Part shown: piece by piece, positions 1-5,454 of the stretch
Position numbering within the stretch: the first letter of the stretch is position 1
How the letters are laid out: each line of letters starts with the position of its first letter
From: Prevotellaceae bacterium
GTDB taxonomy: Bacteria > Bacteroidota > Bacteroidia > Bacteroidales > UBA932
Assembly: GCA_031268055.1 (NCBI GenBank)
Contig: JAIRXY010000178.1
Coordinates: 1 to 5,454 of the forward strand
DNA: 5,454 nt
Direction of reading: 5' to 3'
The notes under the pieces: model-generated
What the model saw: only the letters and a program-made list of their open reading frames with translations
The model's database searches: none
Told to the model about the DNA's origin: nothing
Made by a program: the position numbers and the translations under genes

Positions 1-478
1 CCACATCGGTTATGTGCGGAAGTACGTCCATCCTCATTCCCTGCTGCACCTCAAAGCGGTAAACTCCGCTGTGCGGAAACCTGACGAACTTGCGGTATGC
101 CAACCGGTTGTCCAGCATTCTTGAAAATCCTTTTCCGTACCACCGACCGTACTTGTCAATGAGCATATACTCAACGGTATCGCACGTAAAGACGCCGGTG
201 GGGGCGGTAACTTTTATGAACAGGTAGATGTTGCTGAACGGGTAGCTGCTGGTGTTGCGCAGGTTGAAGTACAGGTTGTTCAGCACGGTTGAGTCGCTAA
301 TGTAAGCTTCAAAAACGGCGCAGCTGTCCTTGTGCCACCCAGCGGCCGGTATTGCCCTGTAGCGCTCGTAAATGCGGGACTCGTCGCAGGCGTAGAGGCA
401 CAGCGCGAGGCACGCTGCGCCCAGCAGCCGGAGCAGCTTACTGCTTCTTGCCGCCTTGTTGGTTGTTTGCCGGTGCAT
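1..478 (-). CDS. gldH: GldH family gliding-motility lipoprotein, C-terminus cut by window edge
   Basis: GldH is a cell-envelope lipoprotein needed for gliding in Flavobacterium and widespread in Bacteroidetes, including non-gliders; its biochemical role is not settled. 159 codons are visible and the frame is still open at base 1. Family length is about 155-165 residues, so only the last few are probably missing. A basic n-region (R3, K8, R11, K14, R17) leads into a hydrophobic stretch ending L-Y-A-C with Cys31 as the likely lipidation site, followed by DES. C23 and C27 fit a lipobox less well. Family-like segments follow: a GWHKDS block near residue 50, NLRNTSSYPFSNIYLF near 73-88, DTVEYMLIDKYGRWYGKG near 99-116, and QQGMRMDVLPHITDV at the visible end. 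The start at 478 is the only ATG that supplies the whole signal peptide; the frame stays open further upstream without another ATG nearby. It overlaps the end of ricT by 41 bases, which suggests co-transcription and coupled translation. The assignment is by recalled family resemblance. Confidence 0.9.
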   Translation of the reverse strand, partial: MHRQTTNKAARSSKLLRLLGAACLALCLYACDESRIYERYRAIPAAGWHKDSCAVFEAYISDSTVLNNLYFNLRNTSSYPFSNIYLFIKVTAPTGVFTCDTVEYMLIDKYGRWYGKGFSRMLDNRLAYRKFVRFPHSGVYRFEVQQGMRMDVLPHITDV

Positions 479-1742
479 GTTTTGCTGGTTTTGCGTTGCT
501 GTTGGGGTTAGGATTTTGCTTAGCTTGGTTGGCGTTCTGGGGTTTCCCTGGCTTATCTTTGCCGCCGGCTTCGCCCTGCGGGCGCTGCTTGGCCTGCTTT
601 TTGCCGGATGGCTGGTGTCCGCTACGGCGGGATGACTTATCAAACCGGGTAATGCTATCTTTGCCGGCGGCGCTCGTAAATTCGGGCTCTTCAATCAGGT
701 TTTTTACCTGCATGTAGCTTCCGCTTAGCAGCGCCTCCGACCTTACTCCTTTTTTGTTTTTCTCCAGAATTTCCTTTACTCTGTCTACGGGCACTGCGAC
801 GAGGTTTTCTACCGAATTTTTGTCGAAGTTGTACCACATAATCCGCTTAAAAATATCGGTTTTGTGGTAAAACGCGGTTCCTTCTGCAACATCCAGCGTA
901 TCAAATGCTTGCGGGAAATCTTTTTGCGCGTCAACGTAGCAGGAGAGCTCGTAGTTGAGGCAGCACTTCAGCTTACCGCACTGCCCGCCCAGCTTTTGCT
1001 GGTTAATGGCAATGTCCTGAAAGCGCGCGGTGCTGGTTGATACCGACGCAAACGAGCACTGCCACTGTGCGCAGCAGAGCTCCCGCCCGCACGTGCCGAT
1101 GCCGCCTATCCGCCCCGCCTCCTGCCGCACGCCAATTTGCCGCATTTCGATGCGCACGTGAAATTCGTCGGCCATAACCTTTATCAGCTCGCGAAAATCA
1201 ACGCGCTCGTCGGCAATGTAGTAGAATATGGCTTTGGTTTTATCGCCCTGCACCTCCACGTCGCCAATTTTCATTTTGAGCTTTAGCCCGGCCGCAAGCT
1301 GCCGCGAGCGAATCATAAAGCGGTGCTCAAGCGCTATTGCTTCGCTCCACTTTTCCACGTCGCTGCCTTTTACCTTGCGGTAAATTTTTTTGTATTCATA
1401 CTTGTCTGCCGGCTGCCCGTTTCGCGCCATTTGCAGGGTCACGATATCCCCCGTGAGGGAGATGATTCCGATGTCGTGCCCGGGCGAGGCTTCTACGGCG
1501 ACAATATCGCCTTTTTGCAGCGGCAGCGCGTTAACGTTTTTAAAGTAGGCTTTTCGGGTATTCTTAAACCTCACCTCGACGAGGTCGGTGGGCAGCGCAC
1601 CGTTGTGCATACCCGTGAGCCAGTCGAACGTGGCCAGCTTTTGGCACGATTCTACCTGATGGCACGTCGACTCTCCCGAAGGCTGCCGCTTGTAGCAGCA
1701 ACCTCGCGTATATAGCATTTCTATTTCCTTGTTATCCGGCAT
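438..1742 (-). CDS. ricT: RicT/YaaT-like PSP1-domain iron-sulfur protein
   Basis: This 434-residue protein is the Bacteroidetes form of the PSP1 family. In Bacillus subtilis RicT (YaaT) joins RicA and RicF in a cytoplasmic iron-sulfur complex that assists RNase Y in mRNA maturation and affects sporulation and biofilm pathways. The PSP1 core spans about residues 50-340, with the hallmark EASPGHDIG at 84-92, IFYYIADERVDFRELIKV at 172-189 and RQEAGRIGGIG at 206-216. Paired cysteine motifs C218-x4-C223-C224 and C255-x4-C260-C261 match the cluster-binding cysteines of RicT; C229 and C268 are additional. The N-terminus has four more cysteines (C15, C16, C27, C33). Residues from about 356 on form a low-complexity tail rich in K, N, Q, P and G, probably disordered. 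The start at 1742 is the first ATG after an in-frame stop; Met9 is an alternative. It lies 88 bases after rnr with its own probable promoter, and its end overlaps gldH. RicA and RicF partners are not in the window. Confidence 0.95.
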   Translation of the reverse strand: MPDNKEIEMLYTRGCCYKRQPSGESTCHQVESCQKLATFDWLTGMHNGALPTDLVEVRFKNTRKAYFKNVNALPLQKGDIVAVEASPGHDIGIISLTGDIVTLQMARNGQPADKYEYKKIYRKVKGSDVEKWSEAIALEHRFMIRSRQLAAGLKLKMKIGDVEVQGDKTKAIFYYIADERVDFRELIKVMADEFHVRIEMRQIGVRQEAGRIGGIGTCGRELCCAQWQCSFASVSTSTARFQDIAINQQKLGGQCGKLKCCLNYELSCYVDAQKDFPQAFDTLDVAEGTAFYHKTDIFKRIMWYNFDKNSVENLVAVPVDRVKEILEKNKKGVRSEALLSGSYMQVKNLIEEPEFTSAAGKDSITRFDKSSRRSGHQPSGKKQAKQRPQGEAGGKDKPGKPQNANQAKQNPNPNSNAKPAKHAPANNQQGGKKQ

Positions 1743-1825
1743 AAAGCATTGAATCGCTGGGATATAATTTTACCATTTACGATGTTTATAGCATAATGTT
1801 GCCTTAATTTTTACGTAATAGCGAA

Positions 1826-1833
1826 CAAAGTTA
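1826..1833 (-). promoter_or_regulatory. Bacteroidetes-type -7 promoter element for ricT, overlapping the rnr stop
   Basis: On the minus strand this reads TAACTTTG, an exact fit to TAnnTTTG. Its first three bases are the TAA stop codon of rnr. A start near 1819 would give a leader of about 77 bases before the ricT ATG at 1742, so ricT-gldH could be transcribed independently of rnr. The -33 region falls in the last rnr codons, including an A-run, and shows no good TTTG. Read-through from rnr also remains possible, since no terminator is visible in this gap. Confidence 0.5.
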
Positions 1834-4035
1834 CGATTTTTTTTGCACACGGCGGCCTGATTTTTTCCTTTGCCGTTTTTTTGCATCGGCTACCTCCCCA
1901 TCCTCATAGGCTTCATCACCATCCGGATCTTCCAGCATAAGGTAGTCCAGCTGCTTTTTTTCCATGTTCACGTTGCTCACCCTAATGCGCACGGCGTCGC
2001 CCAGCGTGTAGGTCTTGCCCGTGCGCCGGCCTACAACGCGGTAGTTGTCTTCGTCAAAGAAAAAGAAATCTTCCCTTAGCGAGCGTAGCAGCACCATGCC
2101 TTCAATTTTATTTTCGTTTATTTCCACGTATATTCCGCGGTCGGTCACGCCCGAAATGGTACCGCTGTACTCCATTCCGATTTTGTCCTGCATATACTCG
2201 GCCATTTTGTACTTTATGGAGGCTCGCTCGGCATCGGCGGCCTGCCCCTCCATTTGGCTGGAGTGCTTGCAGAGCGCCTCGTAGTCGTCGGCCTTAGCCG
2301 ACCTTCCGTTCTCAAGGTAGCGCTCAAGCAGGCGGTGCACCATCATATCGGGGTAGCGGCGTATGGGCGATGTGAAGTGCGTGTAGTAGCCGAACGCCAG
2401 CCCGTAGTGCCCCACGTTGGAGGTGCTGTATCGGGCTTTGGCCATGCAGCGCAGCGCCAAAGTTTCGAGGATGTTTTGCGCCTTGCTTCCGCGCACCTCG
2501 CTCAGCAGCTCGTTCAGCTTGCGCGAAATGGCTGCTCCTTTCCCAAAGTTCACCTTGTACCCCAGCTGCTGCGCCACGTGGCTCAGGCTGTACAGCTTTT
2601 GCTCGTTGGGATTTTCGTGTACGCGGTACACAAACGTTTTGGGCTTTGCCTTTGCCGGCGGCTTGCCTATAAACTCGGCAACGCTACGGTTGGCAAGCAG
2701 CATGAACTCCTCCACCAGCTGGTGCGAGGGGGTATCCTCGCGAAAATAAACGCCAATGGGCTTGCCGCTTTTGTCGATGTCAAAGCGGGCTTCGGCGCGC
2801 TCAAACCCAACGGAGCCGTTCTCGAAGCGCGCCGCGCGCAGGCGCTGCGCCAGCTGGTGCAGCGCGAGAATTTCCTTGTCGAAGTCGCCTGCGCCGCTGT
2901 CGATAATATCCTGCACCTCCTCGTAGGTGAAGCGGTGGTTGGACTTTATGACCGTTTTTCCAAACCACTGCGCAACAACGTTTGCATCCTTGTCCAGCTC
3001 AAACACCGCCGAGAAGCACAGCTTTTCCTCCTTTGGCCTGAGCGAGCAAAGCCCGTTGCTTAGCCGCTCAGGGAGCATCGGCACCGTGCGGTCAACGAGG
3101 TAAACCGACGTGGCGCGGCGCATGGCCTCCTTGTCTACCACAGAGTCGGGCCTGACGTAGTGCGTTACATCGGCAATGTGCACGCCCACCTCAAAGTGTC
3201 CGCCGCGCAGCCGGCTCAGGGAGAGGGCGTCATCAAAATCTTTGGCGTCTTTGGGGTCAATGGTAAGGGTAGTAACTTTGCGAAAATCGCGGCGCTTGGG
3301 GAGCTCCTTTTTTATGTCGTCCTGCACCTCGTCGGCAGCGCTCTCCACCGCAGGGTCGAACTTGTAGGGCAATCCGTACTCGGCAAGGATGGCGTGCATC
3401 TCGGCGTTATTTTCGCCGGGCTTGCCAAGTATGTCCACCACCTTTCCCACAGGCTGTCGGGCGTTGGCAGGCCAATCGATGATGGCCGCCAGCACTTTTT
3501 GTCCATCGCGAGCGCCGGCTACGTGCTCGCTGGGGATGGTAATATCTACGTGCATGTGGCGGCTGTCGGGGGTTACGACAGCTCCGGACTTCATTTTTCT
3601 GAGCACTCCGGCAAACTCCGTACGCGCGCGCTTCACAATCTCCACCACGTCACCTTCTGGCCGGCGGGGCGTTTGGCGCACAAATACTTTTACCGTATCG
3701 CCGTGCAGCGCATGGTTTAGCGCGTGCGGCGGCACAAAAATATCAACCTCGCTCTGCTCGCTCTCTACGTAGGCAAGCCCGCCACCGGTTACGTCTATAA
3801 CGCCCGTAATCTCTACGCCTTTTACGCGCGGCTTGTACATGCCGTCCGGCATGAGCACAAGCCTGCCCTCCTTCACTAAAGCGTCTACTGCGGCGGCAAC
3901 CTTGGCCTGCCGGTTGGCGTCCTTCTTTATCCGCAGCGACTTGAGGAGCTGCGAATGCGAAAATGGCCTGCTGACGCTCTCAAGGTAAAAGTTCAGCTTT
4001 TGTAGAATATCTGTTTTGTTTTTTCTTCCTCTCAT
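1831..4035 (-). CDS. rnr: Ribonuclease R, processive 3'-5' exoribonuclease
   Basis: RNase R degrades RNA from the 3' end to nucleoside monophosphates and can pass through structured RNA; it serves in RNA quality control, often under cold or stress. The 734 residues give the full domain order: N-terminal winged-helix-like region (about 1-70), first cold-shock/OB domain (73-130, with GGGLAYV and VDIFVPP), second OB domain (140-205), catalytic RNB domain (250-575), S1 domain (621-700) and a basic tail. The active site TIDPKDAKDFDDA supplies D260, D266, D268 and D269, matching D201, D207, D209 and D210 of E. coli RNase II. HFTSPIRRYPD at 553-563 is the conserved RNB substrate-binding motif. The length is shorter than the 813 residues of the E. 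coli enzyme but usual for this phylum, and no catalytic residue is missing. The closing tail (KKRQRKKSGRR region, 719-729) is lysine- and arginine-rich, as in other RNase R proteins. The gene has its own promoter candidate and leader upstream, and ricT follows. Confidence 0.97.
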   Translation of the reverse strand: MRGRKNKTDILQKLNFYLESVSRPFSHSQLLKSLRIKKDANRQAKVAAAVDALVKEGRLVLMPDGMYKPRVKGVEITGVIDVTGGGLAYVESEQSEVDIFVPPHALNHALHGDTVKVFVRQTPRRPEGDVVEIVKRARTEFAGVLRKMKSGAVVTPDSRHMHVDITIPSEHVAGARDGQKVLAAIIDWPANARQPVGKVVDILGKPGENNAEMHAILAEYGLPYKFDPAVESAADEVQDDIKKELPKRRDFRKVTTLTIDPKDAKDFDDALSLSRLRGGHFEVGVHIADVTHYVRPDSVVDKEAMRRATSVYLVDRTVPMLPERLSNGLCSLRPKEEKLCFSAVFELDKDANVVAQWFGKTVIKSNHRFTYEEVQDIIDSGAGDFDKEILALHQLAQRLRAARFENGSVGFERAEARFDIDKSGKPIGVYFREDTPSHQLVEEFMLLANRSVAEFIGKPPAKAKPKTFVYRVHENPNEQKLYSLSHVAQQLGYKVNFGKGAAISRKLNELLSEVRGSKAQNILETLALRCMAKARYSTSNVGHYGLAFGYYTHFTSPIRRYPDMMVHRLLERYLENGRSAKADDYEALCKHSSQMEGQAADAERASIKYKMAEYMQDKIGMEYSGTISGVTDRGIYVEINENKIEGMVLLRSLREDFFFFDEDNYRVVGRRTGKTYTLGDAVRIRVSNVNMEKKQLDYLMLEDPDGDEAYEDGEVADAKKRQRKKSGRRVQKKS

Positions 4036-4104
4036 TTACATTGCTAAAGCTACGGCTTCTAACGCAATTGCCGCATGTAAAACATGCCATAGCTATAAGA
4101 CTTA
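4036..4104 (-). promoter_or_regulatory. rnr leader with two mutually exclusive hairpins
   Basis: TTACAT at 4036-4041, touching the start codon, is complementary to ATGTAA at 4075-4080. GC at 4043-4044 extends this against GC at 4073-4074 with a single bulged base, making an 8-pair stem. The same upstream bases 4073-4077 (GCATG) can instead pair with CATGC at 4083-4087 around a five-base loop. The two stems cannot form together. Whether either has a role is inference; the stems are short. Confidence 0.25.
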
Positions 4105-4112
4105 CAAAGGTA
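4105..4112 (-). promoter_or_regulatory. Bacteroidetes-type -7 promoter element for rnr
   Basis: On the minus strand this reads TACCTTTG, an exact match to the Bacteroidetes -7 consensus TAnnTTTG recognised by the primary sigma factor of the phylum. Transcription would start around 4098, giving a leader of roughly 60 bases before the rnr ATG at 4035. No clear -33 TTTG is visible about 20 bases upstream; that stretch is AT-rich with a T-run. The call rests on one exact eight-base match in the expected place. Confidence 0.55.
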
Positions 4113-4138
4113 GCAAAAAAATAGGAGTGTAGAATATT

Positions 4139-4222
4139 TTAGCTGTTTAAATTTGTCCATGCCGGAATTTTTGGCTCTCCTATAGCATCTTCATGCAGCA
4201 GCTCAATGATTTTGCTCTGCAT
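4139..4222 (-). CDS. Possible 27-residue small protein or remnant 3' end of a lost gene
   Basis: A short ATG-to-TAA frame lies in the cydB-rnr gap and reads as plausible protein: MQSKIIELLHEDAIG, then EPKIPAWTNLNS. An amphipathic helix-like first half precedes a PKIPAW turn. The frame is open a little further upstream (preceding residues DFRQLIQNFP) until a stop inside the CAGGATT-type repeat tract. I do not recognise the family and no strong ribosome-binding site is visible, though such sites are weak in this phylum. It ends about 27 bases before the -7 box of the rnr promoter. It may be a real small protein, the C-terminal scrap of a gene destroyed when the repeat arrived, or chance. Confidence 0.25.
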   Translation of the reverse strand: MQSKIIELLHEDAIGEPKIPAWTNLNS

Positions 4223-4250
4223 AGGGAAATTTTGAATTAATTGTCTGAAT

Positions 4251-4285
4251 CAGGATTCTCAGGATTTTAAGATTTACAGGATTCA
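4251..4285. repeat. Short degenerate CAGGATT-type tandem repeat tract
   Basis: Near-tandem units start at 4251 (CAGGATTCT), 4260 (CAGGATTTTA), 4270 (AGATTTA, degraded) and 4277 (CAGGATTCA). The tract is preceded by ATTAATTGTCTGAAT at 4236-4250. I recall this combination as a recurrent dispersed intergenic sequence in many Bacteroidetes and other bacterial genomes, often near genes for GxxExxY-type proteins; no such gene is present here. The tract may be a remnant or a target of an insertion. It is too short and irregular for CRISPR. Confidence 0.55.
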
Positions 4286-4335
4286 CATACTACAATTATT
4301 GATTGATTTGATTGATAAAGATTTACCCATCTTCA

Positions 4336-4412
4336 CCCGCTGGTGCGGGCTTGTAGCCCGTGCCGTTTTACCATATTTTGTTTGGTACGGGCTGCAAGTT
4401 CGCGTCAGCGGG
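4336..4412 (+). repeat. REP/BIME-like two-armed inverted repeat
   Basis: Two 29-base arms, 4336-4364 and 4384-4412, are inverted copies separated by 19 bases. 23 of 29 positions are Watson-Crick pairs and the other six (4343/4405, 4344/4404, 4348/4400, 4349/4399, 4354/4394, 4362/4386) are all G-T pairs, so on the plus strand the RNA would form an unbroken 29-pair stem. Each arm is also a hairpin by itself: the left folds as GGTGCGGGCT, loop TGT, then AGCCCGTGCC; the right folds with loop GCA at 4394-4396. The outer CCCGCTG/CAGCGGG can close both into a three-way shape. Three more pairs (4332-4334 with 4414-4416) follow an A-A mismatch. This architecture is that of paired REP sequences mobilised by REP-associated tyrosine transposases; no such transposase is in the window, so the family assignment is inference. 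Confidence 0.6.
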
Positions 4413-4414
4413 AG

Positions 4415-4430
4415 AAAAAACGGACATCCG
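4415..4430 (-). terminator. Weak terminator candidate after cydB
   Basis: Eight bases past the cydB stop, the minus strand reads CGGATGTCCG followed by six T residues. The palindrome can only form a three-pair stem with a four-base loop, so alone it would be weak. The large inverted repeat immediately beyond it could reinforce termination or protect the cydB mRNA 3' end. Confidence 0.3.
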
Positions 4431-4437
4431 AAATCAA

Positions 4438-5454
4438 TTATTTGTGCCTGTCCAGCGCTCGCCATGCGTAGGCAACGTAGGCCAGCACAAAGGGTATCAG
4501 AATGGACGCATAGCTCATTGTTTTTAGCGTGAAAATGCTTGAGCAGCTGTTTTCTATGGTGAGCGAGCTTTGCAGGTCTGCTATTGAGGGGTAGTAAGCG
4601 GTGTTGTTCCACCCGGCGCAAAGCAGCAGCGCCAGCACGGTCAGAACTGTTCCTGCGCCGGCAAACCATATACCTTTCCGCCACCTGCTGCAAAGAGCGG
4701 TTTTGGCAATGCCCAGCAGCGCTCCGGCTACGCCTGCCAGCAGCGCTATCAGCGTCACAGGCATTGCTGTGAGGTTGATGAAGTACTTGTGGGGCTGCAT
4801 AAACACCTCTTTTGTTTCGGGGTTTACCGCAAATCCGTCCTGAAGCAGCCAGTGCACGAGAAACGCGAGGAAAAATGCCAAAAACAGGGCCGCCTCCCAC
4901 GGCAGCCGTTGGCGCGATTTTCGCTGTATCTCGTCGTCGCTGATGTTGTTGATGAAGTAGAGCAGCGCCAGCACGCGCGACAGAAAAAATACTGCCAAGC
5001 CAAGGCATACGTTCCACCACACAAGGATTGCCTCAAGCCCGTGCCACGGGTTTTCCCACGACGAGATAACCGGATTTTGCGTGCAGGTGAGCTGCTGCCT
5101 GTTGACGGCAAATTCTGCCCCGTTGAAAAACGTGCCCACCGCAACCCCAATGAGCGCCGGTGCAAGAACCCCGTTTAGCAGGAGAAATATCCGGTAGGTT
5201 TTTTTGCCCAGCAAGTTGCTTTTCTTTGCCTGATACTCGTAGGACACCGCCTGTAGCACAAAGCAAAACAAAATCAGCATCCACAGCCAGTAGGCGCCGC
5301 CAAAGCTCGTGGAGTAGAACAGCGGGAACGAAGCAAAAAATGCTCCGCCAAAGGTGACCAAGGTGGTAAACGTAAGCTCCCACTTGCGCCCAACGGAGTA
5401 GAGCAGCATGCTTTGCTGCTCCTCCGTTTTGCCTATGGCAAAAAGCAGCGACTG
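4438..5454 (-). CDS. cydB: Cytochrome bd quinol oxidase subunit II, N-terminus cut by window edge
   Basis: CydB is the second integral membrane subunit of cytochrome bd oxidase, which oxidises quinol and reduces oxygen to water with high affinity; it pairs with heme-bearing CydA. The frame is open to the window edge, giving 338 visible codons; by comparison with Bacteroidales CydB I infer that roughly the first 30-40 residues, including the first membrane helix, are missing. A start at the internal ATG (5409) is not credible because conserved sequence QSLLFAIGKTEE lies upstream of it. Family-typical blocks are GRKWELTFTTLVTFGGAFFA (visible residues 22-41), the DGFAVNPETKEV loop (206-217), GWNNTAYYPS (281-290) and the closing LKTMSYASILIPFVLAYVAY (310-329). 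About eight hydrophobic segments are visible, near 29-50, 56-71, 88-109, 139-168, 186-205, 229-249, 260-281 and 314-332. It is probably the last gene of a cydAB operon whose promoter lies outside the window. Confidence 0.97.
   Translation of the reverse strand, partial: QSLLFAIGKTEEQQSMLLYSVGRKWELTFTTLVTFGGAFFASFPLFYSTSFGGAYWLWMLILFCFVLQAVSYEYQAKKSNLLGKKTYRIFLLLNGVLAPALIGVAVGTFFNGAEFAVNRQQLTCTQNPVISSWENPWHGLEAILVWWNVCLGLAVFFLSRVLALLYFINNISDDEIQRKSRQRLPWEAALFLAFFLAFLVHWLLQDGFAVNPETKEVFMQPHKYFINLTAMPVTLIALLAGVAGALLGIAKTALCSRWRKGIWFAGAGTVLTVLALLLCAGWNNTAYYPSIADLQSSLTIENSCSSIFTLKTMSYASILIPFVLAYVAYAWRALDRHK

Larger units (their letters stand above)
4036..4437. other. 402-base AT-rich gap between cydB and rnr
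   Basis: This is the only long stretch without a confident gene. From cydB toward rnr it holds a weak terminator candidate, the two-armed inverted repeat, an AT-rich spacer with ATTGATTTGATTGAT, the CAGGATT tract, the possible 27-residue frame, the rnr -7 box and the rnr leader. Its composition is clearly more AT-rich than the flanking genes apart from the GC-rich repeat arms. The stacking of two unrelated repeat types suggests a tolerated insertion site between two transcription units. Confidence 0.7.

Noticed and set aside
352..717. Plus-strand frame with a hydrophobic, cysteine-rich translation
   Set aside because: It is opposite the ricT low-complexity tail and gldH start; the membrane-like look comes from reading lysine/asparagine/proline codons in reverse.
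2254..3063. Long plus-strand open frame of 269 codons antisense to rnr
   Set aside because: It lies wholly within a full-length RNase R gene with intact catalytic motifs; its translation has no recognisable domain and looks like a codon-bias shadow.
3160..3720. Plus-strand frame of 186 codons antisense to rnr
   Set aside because: It is a shadow of the OB-fold and RNB coding region, with no independent signal.
4251..4285. Possible CRISPR array
   Set aside because: Units are about 9 bases, irregular and without unique spacers; no cas genes are present.
4283..5020. Minus-strand open frame of 245 codons overlapping cydB
   Set aside because: It runs in a different frame through conserved cydB sequence and then through the repeat-bearing gap; its translation is arginine/serine-rich and domain-free.
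5407..5409. ATG as the true cydB start
   Set aside because: Conserved CydB sequence continues in frame upstream to the window edge, so the real start is outside the window.

Overview
The window comes from a chromosome of the phylum Bacteroidetes (Bacteroidota), most likely a member of the order Bacteroidales or a close relative. Three things point there: a gldH-type gliding lipoprotein gene, a CydB and a RicT whose sequences read like the Bacteroidales versions, and promoter elements matching the Bacteroidetes -7 consensus TAnnTTTG. I cannot name a genus. All four clear protein genes lie on the minus strand, so transcription runs from high to low coordinates.

Layout in transcription order: cydB (5454-4438, N-terminus cut by the window edge) encodes subunit II of cytochrome bd quinol oxidase. 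A 402-base AT-rich gap (4437-4036) follows. It holds a weak terminator candidate, a two-armed REP/BIME-like inverted repeat, a short CAGGATT-type repeat tract, a possible 27-codon reading frame or gene remnant, and the rnr promoter and leader. Next come rnr (4035-1831, RNase R), an 88-base gap carrying a second promoter whose -7 box contains the rnr stop codon, and ricT (1742-438, PSP1-domain iron-sulfur protein). Last is gldH (478-1, cut at the C-terminus), which starts 41 bases inside the end of ricT.

Functionally, cydB belongs to microaerobic respiration and is probably the tail of a cydAB operon beginning outside the window. rnr and ricT form an RNA-metabolism pair: RNase R is a processive 3'-5' exoribonuclease, and RicT homologues in Bacillus work with RNase Y in mRNA processing. 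gldH is translationally overlapped with ricT. The genes themselves are ordinary core genes. The most interesting part is the gap between cydB and rnr, above all the inverted repeat at 4336-4412, in which all six departures from perfect complementarity are G-U wobbles on the plus strand only. I found no complete transposase, CRISPR array, tRNA, rRNA or defence system.
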